This document shows, in pieces, positions 1 through 5,643 of a DNA stretch of 6,957 bases (within the stretch, counting starts at the first letter, position 1; each line of letters begins with the position of its first letter). The position numbers and the translations under genes were made by a program. This DNA comes from Treponema sp. (GTDB lineage: Bacteria > Spirochaetota > Spirochaetia > Treponematales > Treponemataceae): NCBI GenBank assembly GCA_012513125.1, contig JAAZCS010000230.1, forward strand, positions 1 through 6,957, in the 5' to 3' direction. The notes below the pieces were generated by a model that saw only the letters and a program-made list of their open reading frames with translations, ran no database searches and was not told where the DNA came from.

Positions 1-166
1 CAAATTTGACGTTGATTCTCATGAAGGTTTCACAGAAGCTACAAAAAAGGGAGTTTTTGCTTCTCCTACAGTAATTTTTTACGATTCTAACAATAATGAA
101 ATTTCAAGATTTCACAGCGTTGAGGAACTAGAAGAATATTTTGACGAAATAAGAATCATTGCATAA
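1..166 (+). CDS. Thioredoxin/glutaredoxin-fold protein, C-terminal fragment
   Basis: The gene enters from the left edge; the reading frame starts at base 2 and 54 codons are visible before the TAA at 164-166. The piece has the C-terminal half of a thioredoxin fold: a strand ending in FDVD, a helix, the 'GVFASPT' segment in which the proline would be the conserved cis-Pro that faces the redox active site, a beta-strand VIFYD, a turn (NNNE), and a final helix. The catalytic CxxC, if present, lies outside the window, so activity cannot be judged. Its stop overlaps the nrdG start by one base (TAATG), implying one operon and translational coupling. Inference: a small redoxin associated with the anaerobic ribonucleotide reductase, possibly supplying reducing power. 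It could also be an unrelated thioredoxin-like protein. Confidence 0.7.
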   Translation, partial: KFDVDSHEGFTEATKKGVFASPTVIFYDSNNNEISRFHSVEELEEYFDEIRIIA

Positions 167-903
167 TGTACAAAACAGACTTACAAAAACCTACAGGCGT
201 ACTTGTAAAAACCACATTAGTTGATTATCCAGATATTGTCGCCTGTTCGTTTTTTTTAAGAGGTTGCAATCTTCACTGTCCATATTGCTACAATATTTCT
301 TTAGTGAAAAATAACGAAAATGATATAGAATTCTCATCTTTAGAAGATTTATTCAAACACCTTGAAAAACGACAAGGATTACTAGAAGGATTGGTAATCA
401 GTGGCGGAGAACCTCTCATGAATCCGCTTACGAAAATAATCATAAAAAAAGCAAAATCATTAAACTATAAAATAAAAATTGATACAAATGGGCTTTTTCC
501 GACATTGTTAGAACAATTACTTAATAACGAGGAACTAAAACCAGATTTTATCGCTATGGATGTAAAGACTTCACCAAACAGATACATAACAGAATTGTTT
601 TCAAATAAGAATATTTTAAGCAACATAGAAGAAATATTAAAAAAATCCATAGATTTGATTTCAACTCTTCCTACAAAATATAGAGAATTCAGAACAGTTC
701 TAGTTCCAAATATAGTCAAAAAAGATGATATTAAGAATATTGCTTCATTATTGCCAAAAGATGCAGCTTGGAAATTCGCTTCTTTCCAGAATAAAAATTG
801 TCTGGATCCAAATTATAACAATTTGCTACCTTATACTGAAAGTGAAAAAAATGAACTAGTTGAATTTGCATCTCAATTTATTGCCAATTCAAAACTTCGA
901 TAA
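166..903 (+). CDS. nrdG: Anaerobic ribonucleoside-triphosphate reductase activating protein (radical SAM, NrdG family)
   Basis: This radical SAM enzyme would use a [4Fe-4S] cluster and S-adenosylmethionine to install the glycyl radical on NrdD, the oxygen-sensitive class III reductase that makes dNTPs in anaerobes. The 245-residue product has the cluster motif CNLHCPYC (Cys34, Cys38, Cys41), the SAM-binding 'SGGEP' at 79-83, 'DTNG' at 106-109 and 'MDVK' at 131-134. The early 'TTLVDYPDIVACSFFLRGC' layout is typical of the longer NrdG2-type activases rather than the short E. coli NrdG of about 154 residues. The ATG overlaps the stop of the upstream redoxin and has no clear Shine-Dalgarno, so it probably depends on coupled translation. 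No terminator hairpin was found after the stop. NrdD itself is not in the window, so the partner is inferred. Other radical SAM activases (pyruvate formate-lyase activase type) are less likely. Confidence 0.88.
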   Translation: MYKTDLQKPTGVLVKTTLVDYPDIVACSFFLRGCNLHCPYCYNISLVKNNENDIEFSSLEDLFKHLEKRQGLLEGLVISGGEPLMNPLTKIIIKKAKSLNYKIKIDTNGLFPTLLEQLLNNEELKPDFIAMDVKTSPNRYITELFSNKNILSNIEEILKKSIDLISTLPTKYREFRTVLVPNIVKKDDIKNIASLLPKDAAWKFASFQNKNCLDPNYNNLLPYTESEKNELVEFASQFIANSKLR

Positions 904-929
904 TTTTCCTGTTTTTTTCATTTTCCATA

Positions 930-958
930 TTGACACGGATACAAGAACTTGTTAATAT
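930..958 (+). promoter_or_regulatory. Sigma-70 promoter of the tRNA gene
   Basis: A perfect -35 box TTGACA (930-935) is separated by exactly 17 bases from TAATAT (953-958), a good -10 box. Transcription would start near 965, leaving about 8 bases of 5' leader before the tRNA at 973. It is the best sigma-70 match in the window, as expected for a stable RNA gene. Confidence 0.85.
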
Positions 959-972
959 TACAACATTGTTTT

Positions 973-1045
973 GGGGATCTAGCTCAGTTGGTAGAGCATA
1001 CGGCTCATATCCGTACGGTCATAGGTTCAATCCCTATGGTCCCTA
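973..1045 (+). tRNA. tRNA-Met (anticodon CAU), probably elongator
   Basis: The 73 bases fold into a full cloverleaf. The acceptor is 973-979 with 1038-1044 (G1-U72 and one internal U-G wobble), the D-stem GCTC/GAGC is 982-985/994-997, and the anticodon stem TACGG/CCGTA is 999-1003/1011-1015. The loop CTCATAT carries CAU at 1006-1008. The variable loop has 5 bases, the T-stem ATAGG/CCTAT flanks loop TTCAATC, and the discriminator is A1045. CCA is not encoded. It lacks the three G-C pairs in the anticodon stem that mark initiator tRNA. It also lacks the C4-G69 and C5-G68 pairs associated with lysidine-modified tRNA-Ile2, so elongator Met is preferred. The anticodon arm resembles both classes, so Ile(CAU) is not excluded. 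Confidence 0.9.
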
Positions 1046-1048
1046 TAG

Positions 1049-1077
1049 AAGGAACTCTTTTTGAGTTCCTTTTTTTG
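1049..1077 (+). terminator. Rho-independent terminator after the tRNA
   Basis: A perfect 9-bp stem, AAGGAACTC (1049-1057) pairing with GAGTTCCTT (1063-1071), has a 5-T loop and runs into a T tract through 1076. It starts four bases after the tRNA discriminator base, so the tRNA is transcribed alone. Confidence 0.9.
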
Positions 1078-1109
1078 TTTAACTAAAAAGTTTGATAAAA
1101 TACTAAAAG

Positions 1110-1162
1110 TTAACAATCTGTTAAATATTTAATATTTCATTAATTTTTTAACAATCTATTAA
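1110..1162. repeat. Pair of 15-bp palindromic sites (operator-like)
   Basis: TTAACAATCTGTTAA (1110-1124) is a perfect inverted repeat with 6-base arms and a 3-base centre. TTAACAATCTATTAA (1148-1162) is the same sequence with one change. The start-to-start distance is 38 bases. They sit between the tRNA terminator and the terminator of the minus-strand lipoprotein gene, so no adjacent promoter explains them. They could be protein-binding sites or chance similarity in A+T-rich DNA. The rest of the gene-free part, 1078-1190, shows nothing else. Confidence 0.4.
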
Positions 1163-1190
1163 TTTATTGTAAAAGTAATAAAAATAAAAA

Positions 1191-1222
1191 AAAGGGACTT
1201 CAATTAAATGAAGTCCTTTTTT
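1191..1222 (-). terminator. Terminator of the minus-strand lipoprotein gene
   Basis: GGACTTCA (1195-1202) pairs perfectly with TGAAGTCC (1209-1216) around a 6-base loop, and the stem extends through G-T and A-T pairs outward. Read on the minus strand, the hairpin is followed by a run of about seven Ts continuing into more T-rich sequence. It lies 34 bases beyond the stop codon of the minus-strand gene. A T run also follows on the plus strand, so it may work in both directions. Confidence 0.85.
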
Positions 1223-1255
1223 ATTTACTAATATTTTTTCTAAAGCAGCTATATT

Positions 1256-2113
1256 TTAGTATTCGTCACCAGAATCTGTCTTTTTACCGCTATCTTTTGC
1301 ATTTTTACTATCAGGCGAAATCCAATCAAGAATACTTGAGCTTGATTCATCAACATAATTATCAAATTCTGGTTTAAGGATTTCTTCTCTAAGTAATGAA
1401 ACAAGATTCTGAGCTTGTGCTTTAGTAAAATAATAATTCAAAGGCAAAGACTCATCTGGCACTCTTTCACTTTCGCTTACTCTAGAACTTTTTATTGGAT
1501 AAATAGAAATTGTAAAATAAGGAGAACTCTTTTTAAATTTATAACCAAAATTTACAGGAGTATCTCCTCCATTTGAAAGCATAGATCTAACAGTTCCCCA
1601 TTCAATATGACCTTTGCCCACTCCATATTGTTTAAAGGATTTTGTTGCTTTACGATCTAATTTTTTTCCTTCAAAATCTAATAAATAACTATCAACAGCC
1701 TTAGCCAACAATTCTCTTGTTTCTTGGGTTAATAAAACTGCATAATAAGCAGCCATGTATGAACTTCCAAATCCAGCAGTTTGATTTCTTGGATCAAGAG
1801 TTATATTAGCAGTATGCTTTTTCAGATTTCCGAAACTTGTTGTTGTAAATAATTCAAATGTATCTGTTTCAACAAATTTATTCTTTGCAAAATTGAATAA
1901 AACAAATCTGTTCTTTGTTTGATTTGAATTATTCGATGTTTTTGTTTCAGAATTAGTAGTCTTTGTATCAGATTCATCTGAATTTTGTTCCACAGGTTTA
2001 CCATCAACATCATAAACAGAGAATTCTGTTTTTCCTGATGATTGACAGGATGTTAAAACAAATAATAAAGACAATGCAATACACTTTGTAATTAAAGAAA
2101 TTATTTTTTTCAT
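1256..2113 (-). CDS. Predicted lipoprotein of unknown function
   Basis: The 285-residue product opens with a lipoprotein signal peptide: MKK, a hydrophobic core, then LTSC with the modifiable cysteine at residue 23, followed by QSS. This is a typical (if relaxed) spirochaetal lipobox. The chain should be lipidated and anchored in a membrane, facing the periplasm or the cell surface. Residues about 43-69 are a Ser/Thr/Asn/Asp-rich low-complexity spacer, and the C-terminal 20 residues are again Ser/Asp/Lys-rich. Between them lies a probable folded domain (about 70-260) that I do not recognise. Notable stretches are 'AGFGSSYMAAYYAVLL', 'KLDRKATKSFKQYGVGKGHIEWG', and 'YYFTKAQAQNLVSLLREEILKPEFDNYVD'. 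The ATG follows a GAGGA Shine-Dalgarno with good spacing. It is a single-gene unit with its own terminator, divergent from the exported protein at 2289. Confidence 0.85.
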   Translation of the reverse strand: MKKIISLITKCIALSLLFVLTSCQSSGKTEFSVYDVDGKPVEQNSDESDTKTTNSETKTSNNSNQTKNRFVLFNFAKNKFVETDTFELFTTTSFGNLKKHTANITLDPRNQTAGFGSSYMAAYYAVLLTQETRELLAKAVDSYLLDFEGKKLDRKATKSFKQYGVGKGHIEWGTVRSMLSNGGDTPVNFGYKFKKSSPYFTISIYPIKSSRVSESERVPDESLPLNYYFTKAQAQNLVSLLREEILKPEFDNYVDESSSSILDWISPDSKNAKDSGKKTDSGDEY

Positions 2114-2119
2114 ATTTTT

Positions 2120-2143
2120 TCCTCATAATCTTGATATATTATA
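2120..2143 (-). promoter_or_regulatory. -10 element and ribosome binding site of the lipoprotein gene
   Basis: On the minus strand, TATAAT (complement of 2138-2143) is a consensus -10 box lying 24 bases upstream of the ATG. GAGGA (complement of 2120-2124) is the Shine-Dalgarno, 6 bases before the start. No good -35 box is seen at the expected distance; the best, TTACAA (complement of 2162-2167, 18-base spacer), matches only three of six positions. Confidence 0.5.
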
Positions 2144-2205
2144 ATACAAAAGAAATTAAATTTGTAACATATTATATTCCTTTTTATGTATAAAAAAAAT
2201 AATTG

Positions 2206-2234
2206 TTGTTATTTTATGTGAAACCGATTATAAT
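2206..2234 (+). promoter_or_regulatory. Sigma-70 promoter of the small exported protein
   Basis: TTGTTA (2206-2211; four of six consensus bases) is followed after 17 bases by a consensus TATAAT (2229-2234). A start near 2241 gives a leader of about 48 bases. The ribosome site AGGAG (2278-2282) lies 6 bases before the ATG. The two divergent genes share this 175-base intergenic stretch. Confidence 0.65.
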
Positions 2235-2288
2235 TTCCATACAGGATATGAATTTGTATTTAATAAATTACAAACTTAGGAGATTCTA

Positions 2289-2732
2289 ATGAAAAAAATT
2301 ATATTTTTAACTTCACTTTTATGCATTTTAACATTTTCTGCTTTTTCTCAAGAACAAAATGAAGAACTAACATTTGATAAAACAGAAGGAAGATGGACAA
2401 ATTTAAACTATGTAAATATACCAATTCTAAAAATACTCGAAGGTAAAGATGGCTATGTAGTTATTTATCAAAAGAATAGAACTGGAGTTGGAAGCACAAT
2501 TATTCCTAAAAATTGGGCAAAAGGAACAAAAGAGGATCCAAGAAAACTAAAATTCCGAAACGCCAAAGGAAATAACACATCTTATATGACAATTGTTAAC
2601 AACGAGACAGCTTTTCAAAGAGTTATTTTAACTATTCCTATGTCAAAACAAAATTCCATCTGGGGGCTTTATGATTATCATAAGCAGATGGATGGTCTTG
2701 ATAAAGAAAATCTTGAAGACATTAAATTATAA
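2289..2732 (+). CDS. Small exported (periplasmic) protein of unknown function
   Basis: This 147-residue product has a clear Sec signal peptide: MKK, a hydrophobic core of about 13 residues, and a likely signal peptidase I site after 'AFS' at about residue 20, giving a mature protein starting QEQNEE. There is no lipobox cysteine, so a soluble periplasmic or secreted protein is expected. The mature part is about 125 residues, basic and apparently beta-rich, with 'RWTNLNYVNIPILKILEG', 'GYVVIYQKNRTGVGSTIIP', 'NWAKGT', and 'RVILTIPMSKQNSIWGLYDY' as its most distinctive segments. I do not recognise a named family. It has its own promoter and a strong terminator, so it is a single-gene unit, and is divergent from the lipoprotein gene. 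The ATG is fixed by the good Shine-Dalgarno and the signal peptide. Confidence 0.85.
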   Translation: MKKIIFLTSLLCILTFSAFSQEQNEELTFDKTEGRWTNLNYVNIPILKILEGKDGYVVIYQKNRTGVGSTIIPKNWAKGTKEDPRKLKFRNAKGNNTSYMTIVNNETAFQRVILTIPMSKQNSIWGLYDYHKQMDGLDKENLEDIKL

Positions 2733-2771
2733 AAAAATATATATTAGAGGATAACAAATAGAGTTTTCCCA

Positions 2772-2808
2772 AAGGGTTGAAATTCATTAATTTCAACCCT
2801 TATTTTTT
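2772..2808 (+). terminator. Strong Rho-independent terminator
   Basis: A perfect 12-bp stem (2772-2783 with 2790-2801, extendable to 13 bp with a CATT loop) is followed by ATTTTTT. It lies 40 bases after the exported-protein stop and 16 bases before the nrnA ATG, so it separates the two genes. No promoter boxes for nrnA were identified between this stem and the start. The nrnA promoter therefore probably lies before the hairpin, or some transcription passes through it. Confidence 0.9.
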
Positions 2809-2823
2809 AACAAAGGATATAAA

Positions 2824-3819
2824 ATGAATAAATTTGACACTGAAAAAATCCAAGAGTTTAAAACTTTTATTAATAAGCATAGCTTTTTTTTAGTTATAGG
2901 TCATAAAGAACCAGATGGAGATTGCATTGCTTCCTGCTTAGGAACGGCCGCCATATTAAAAGCTATGAACAAAAAATATCAGCTTCTATCTGCAGGTCCA
3001 TTTAAAAGAAATGAAATCACAAATTTTAAAGATTTATTTTCATCTGAACCTGTTTTTTTAGATAATGAAGAACGAAAGTATACGGGGCTTATTGTTGTTG
3101 ATTGTTCAGAATTTAACAGATTGGGTGAAATTGACGGAGATATTAAAAATTTAGATACATTCATCATTGATCATCATAAAACATCAGAGATGTCCCCTTC
3201 CTCGCCTAATGCACAAGGTTACATAGATCCATCAGCCCCAGCTTGTGCATATCTAATTCAGCTATTTTATGAATCACTCATTGGCAAAATTCCCGCTGAT
3301 ATTGCAAAAATTTTATTTTTTGGATTATCAACAGATACAGGTTTTTTTAGATTTTTAAAAGAAGATGCTGCTGATGTTTTCTCGGCAGCTGCAAGACTTG
3401 TAGAATCAGGTGCTTGCCCAAGAGACATTTATGATGATATTAACAATGGAAAACCATATCTTTCACGAAAACTTCTTGGAGTTTTATTGAGCAAAACAGA
3501 ATTATATTTAAATAACCGCCTTGCAATAACGTATGAAACTCTTGAAGATACAAGAAAATACGGTATTGAAGGGCGAGATTCAGATGCATTATATCAACTT
3601 CTTCTTTCATCAAAAGGAATTGAAGCAGTAGTCTTTTTAAGGCAGGACACACCAACAAGTTGTACAGGTGGCTTTAGATCACAAAATATAATTGACGTTT
3701 CTGTAGTAGCATCAAAATTTGGTGGAGGTGGACATAAAAACGCTTCCGGAATGTGTACAGATGGACAGATAGAAACATTAATTCCTTCGATTGTGAAAGA
3801 ATTTGCCAGAATAATGTAA
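2824..3819 (+). CDS. nrnA: Bifunctional nanoRNase / pAp phosphatase NrnA (DHH/DHHA1 phosphoesterase)
   Basis: NrnA degrades RNA fragments of 2-5 nucleotides to mononucleotides and hydrolyses 3'-phosphoadenosine 5'-phosphate to AMP in the cytoplasm, completing RNA turnover. The 331-residue product (family about 310-340) shows all DHH motifs. These are 'GHKEPDGD' at 26-33 (metal ligands His27, Asp31, Asp33), 'VVDCSE' with Asp93, the signature 'IDHHKT' at 115-120 (Asp116, His117, His118), and 'STDTG' with Asp171. The DHHA1 substrate-binding glycine-rich loop 'GGGGHKNASG' is at 300-309. The first motif reads DGDCIAS where DGDAIGS is more usual, a conservative change. AAGGA (2813-2817) lies 6 bases before the ATG. 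A sigma-54 promoter starts one base after its stop, so the next gene is under separate control. Cyclic-di-AMP phosphodiesterases share the fold, but length and lack of extra domains favour NrnA. Confidence 0.92.
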   Translation: MNKFDTEKIQEFKTFINKHSFFLVIGHKEPDGDCIASCLGTAAILKAMNKKYQLLSAGPFKRNEITNFKDLFSSEPVFLDNEERKYTGLIVVDCSEFNRLGEIDGDIKNLDTFIIDHHKTSEMSPSSPNAQGYIDPSAPACAYLIQLFYESLIGKIPADIAKILFFGLSTDTGFFRFLKEDAADVFSAAARLVESGACPRDIYDDINNGKPYLSRKLLGVLLSKTELYLNNRLAITYETLEDTRKYGIEGRDSDALYQLLLSSKGIEAVVFLRQDTPTSCTGGFRSQNIIDVSVVASKFGGGGHKNASGMCTDGQIETLIPSIVKEFARIM

Positions 3820-3820
3820 C

Positions 3821-3837
3821 TTGGCACACTTATTGCT
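3821..3837 (+). promoter_or_regulatory. Sigma-54 (RpoN) -24/-12 promoter
   Basis: TTGGCACACTTATTGCT matches the sigma-54 consensus YTGGCAC-N5-TTGCW at every defined core base. The invariant GG (3823-3824) and GC (3835-3836) are exactly 12 bases apart, the spacing sigma-54 requires. The predicted start is near A3848, leaving a 23-base leader with GAGGTGA (3860-3866) as ribosome site for the ATG at 3871. Sigma-54 promoters need an AAA+ activator bound upstream, so any enhancer site would lie inside nrnA; none could be identified by eye. Confidence 0.85.
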
Positions 3838-3870
3838 TATATCAAGTATCTTAAAATGAGAGGTGAAATC

Positions 3871-4842
3871 ATGAAAAGAAATGATTTAAGCGGTATTCCT
3901 TTATTAGTAAAAGAAGGAATTATTTCACAAAAACAAGGAATTGATTCAATTGCGATTTTTATTACAAAAAATCCCGCAGTATTTTCACTAAATAATTTTA
4001 GCGAAGATTTCATAAGCGAAGTAGTTTTATCTTTTATAGAAAAAGGGGCCATTCTATTCAATACATTTGACGAAGATGTAGGTTCTTTTTTTACTTACCT
4101 GTTTACTTTTTTACAAAATATTGTTTTTTCAATAAAAAAGAAAAATGCTAAGTCTTATATAAAAGAAAATATTACAATGGTAGAAAGCATAAATTCTTTT
4201 TCTGAAAAAGAAGAAGCGTATTCAAGCATTAATTATGGACAATTAAACAGAAAAGTCCCATTTAATTGCCCAATAACAACAATTGATGATTTAAAAATCG
4301 CTTTTAATCTAAAAACAAAAAATACTCTTAACTTCTTGAAAAAAAATAATTGCGAGAATGAATTAATTGAGAAAATAGGTGATTTTTCTTCTGGTCTAAT
4401 TGATAAGACAGTATTAGTTTTAGCATTGAAATCTGCATTCTTCATATCAGACGAACAAATAGAATTAGTAAGTAAGATTTGCGGTATCGACAAGGATATT
4501 CTTTTTGCAATTATTCAACAATTACGAAATGACATATATCCTAAAATGATTAGAAAAAGAGAAATTGAAGAACGCAGAAATAAAGCTTATTTTCAACATA
4601 AAAAATATTTGTCTCAAATTAAATATTTACAGAATGATGATAATAATAACAAATATGAAGAGGATGATTTATCTCAAAAATATAAAAATCAAACTAAAAA
4701 TTGGCAGAAAATCAATTCAAGAATCACTGATGGATATATAAATTTAAGACCAACAAACAAGAGCATTGCGGACATCTTGGGAATTTGCGAACGTCAAGTT
4801 AGTTACTACATTACATATGCAAAGAATTTAAATTTATACTGA
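3871..4842 (+). CDS. Divergent sigma-70-like regulator with C-terminal HTH, behind a sigma-54 promoter
   Basis: The product is 323 residues, very Lys/Asn/Ile-rich, with no signal peptide or clear membrane span. Residues about 44-93 ('SEDFISEVVLSFIEKG', then 'FDEDVGSFFTYLFTFLQNI' and a basic tail) resemble sigma-70 region 2. In that region an acidic helix leads to 'FD..RGSF..WL..I..N', which contacts core polymerase and the -10 element. A middle part (about 172-250) includes 'DKTVLVLALKSAFFISDEQIE' and a charged helix rich in Arg/Lys/Glu. Residues about 294-317, 'PTNKSIADILGICERQVSYYI', form a helix-turn-helix like sigma region 4, with the pattern of an IA.ILGI first helix and a recognition helix. 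An upstream in-frame ATG at 3856 is rejected because it overlaps the Shine-Dalgarno GAGGTGA serving 3871. Inference: a DNA-binding, possibly core-polymerase-binding regulator under RpoN. A non-sigma HTH protein remains possible. Confidence 0.6.
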   Translation: MKRNDLSGIPLLVKEGIISQKQGIDSIAIFITKNPAVFSLNNFSEDFISEVVLSFIEKGAILFNTFDEDVGSFFTYLFTFLQNIVFSIKKKNAKSYIKENITMVESINSFSEKEEAYSSINYGQLNRKVPFNCPITTIDDLKIAFNLKTKNTLNFLKKNNCENELIEKIGDFSSGLIDKTVLVLALKSAFFISDEQIELVSKICGIDKDILFAIIQQLRNDIYPKMIRKREIEERRNKAYFQHKKYLSQIKYLQNDDNNNKYEEDDLSQKYKNQTKNWQKINSRITDGYINLRPTNKSIADILGICERQVSYYITYAKNLNLY

Positions 4843-4850
4843 TTTAATTG

Positions 4851-4879
4851 TTGTAACAGCTCTCTTTTTTTTTTATATT
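4851..4879 (+). promoter_or_regulatory. Sigma-70 promoter giving a probably leaderless rdgB mRNA
   Basis: TTGTAA (4851-4856, four of six) and TATATT (4874-4879, five of six) are separated by 17 bases that include a run of ten Ts. A start 6-7 bases after the -10 box falls on or next to the ATG at 4886. There is no Shine-Dalgarno anywhere in the T-rich stretch before the gene, which fits a leaderless transcript. Confidence 0.5.
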
Positions 4880-4932
4880 ATGATTATGAAAATATATTTA
4901 GCCACAAGTAATAAAAATAAAAAAAGAGAGCT
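4858..4932. repeat. 14-bp perfect inverted repeat around the rdgB start
   Basis: AGCTCTCTTTTTTT (4858-4871) is the exact reverse complement of 4919-4932. The 47-base interval between the arms contains the -10 box, both candidate ATGs (4880, 4886) and the first codons of rdgB. In a read-through mRNA from the upstream gene the arms could pair and place the start region in a loop. In an mRNA starting at 4886 the left arm would be absent. Seven of the 14 pairs are A-T from homopolymer tracts, so chance is possible, but the GAGAGCT part is specific. Confidence 0.5.
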
Positions 4933-5545
4933 ACAAGAACTTCTTCCAAATCATTCAATAGTTATTCCTTCTGAAGAAAATATCAATTTTGATCCAAACG
5001 AAAACGGTTCAACTTTTTATGAAAACAGTCTAATTAAAGCAAGAGCTTTGTTTGATATTGTAAAAATGCCAGTCATTGCTGATGATTCGGGCATATGTGT
5101 TGACGCTTTGTCCGGACAACCAGGTATATATTCTGCAAGATATGCAGGACCTGATTTCATGAAAGGTTTGCCAAATGGAAACAAAATCGAACAAGATGAA
5201 CAAAATAAATATCTTATTTCACAATTAAACACAACCTTAGACGAAAATAAACTTCCAAACGCACCTTATTTGCACGGAAATAGATCTTGTCATTACACTT
5301 GTGCAATGGTTTTATATTTGGGTATAGACAGACTTTTTGTATGTGAAGAAACATTTGAAGGAACATTAATAAGTAATCTAAGTGAATCCAAAGGAAACGG
5401 TGGTTTTGGTTATGATCCTATTGTTTATTTACCTGAATATTCCAAAACAGTTGCTGAATTATCTGCAAATGAAAAAAATTCAATTTCACACAGAGGAAAA
5501 GCAATGAAACAATTATTAAAAATAATTGAAACAATAAAAGATTAA
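4886..5545 (+). CDS. rdgB: XTP/dITP diphosphatase (RdgB/HAM1 family)
   Basis: This cytoplasmic housekeeping enzyme hydrolyses non-canonical purine nucleotides (XTP, dITP, ITP) to monophosphate and pyrophosphate, keeping deaminated bases out of DNA and RNA. From the second ATG the product is 219 residues against about 197 in E. coli. Motifs are all present: the N-terminal '[16 protein letters not shown]' with the phosphate-binding SNK, 'ADDSG' at 65-69, '[11 protein letters not shown]' at 78-88, '[10 protein letters not shown]' at 170-179, and 'SISHRGKAM' at 199-207. The extra length sits mainly in the middle (about 92-135), between the YAG motif and the central strands. Two ATGs are 6 bases apart (4880, 4886). 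I choose 4886 because it gives the family's usual MK-I beginning and coincides with the predicted transcription start; 4880 would add Met-Ile. No Shine-Dalgarno is present. Confidence 0.92.
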   Translation: MKIYLATSNKNKKRELQELLPNHSIVIPSEENINFDPNENGSTFYENSLIKARALFDIVKMPVIADDSGICVDALSGQPGIYSARYAGPDFMKGLPNGNKIEQDEQNKYLISQLNTTLDENKLPNAPYLHGNRSCHYTCAMVLYLGIDRLFVCEETFEGTLISNLSESKGNGGFGYDPIVYLPEYSKTVAELSANEKNSISHRGKAMKQLLKIIETIKD

Positions 5546-5559
5546 ATTTCAATTTTTTT
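5524..5559 (+). terminator. Weak A+T-rich terminator candidate after rdgB
   Basis: AATTGAAA (5524-5531) can pair with TTTCAATT (5547-5554) across a 15-base loop spanning the rdgB stop, and the right arm runs into T5555-5559. The stem has only two G/C-containing pairs, so efficiency is doubtful. It ends directly before the flaB promoter, where an end would make sense. Confidence 0.4.
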
Positions 5560-5560
5560 C

Positions 5561-5588
5561 TAAAGTTTTTACAATCTCCTGCCGATAT
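5561..5588 (+). promoter_or_regulatory. Sigma-28 (FliA/WhiG-type) promoter of flaB
   Basis: TAAAGTTT (5561-5568) and GCCGATAT (5581-5588) match the flagellar sigma-28 boxes TAAAGTTT and GCCGATAA at all but the last base. They have a 12-base gap, one more than the E. coli consensus gap of 11. Transcription would start near 5595, giving a leader of about 138 bases. This places flaB in the late flagellar class, as is general for filament genes. Confidence 0.85.
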
Positions 5589-5643
5589 AAAAGTAGAAGT
5601 GTTATATTAGTGTTTTTTAATACTATTACAATAATTCTAGCAG

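Noticed and set aside
973..1045. Initiator tRNA-fMet
   Set aside because: The anticodon stem is TACGG/CCGTA, without the three consecutive G-C pairs, and the first acceptor position is G-U paired instead of mismatched.
3283..3300. Second sigma-54-like box (TTGGCAAAATTCCCGC) inside nrnA
   Set aside because: It departs from TGGCAC and lacks TTGC at -12, and lies within a conserved coding region with no gene start following.
3856..3870. Alternative ATG five codons upstream for the sigma-like gene
   Set aside because: The ATG abuts GAGGTGA, which is the ribosome site for the ATG at 3871, and the 3856 start has no upstream Shine-Dalgarno and only about 8 bases of leader.
4861..4874. T-rich run as a terminator for the sigma-like gene
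   Set aside because: No hairpin immediately precedes the ten Ts. The only partner for GCTCTC lies downstream inside rdgB, so it is treated as promoter spacer and inverted-repeat arm.
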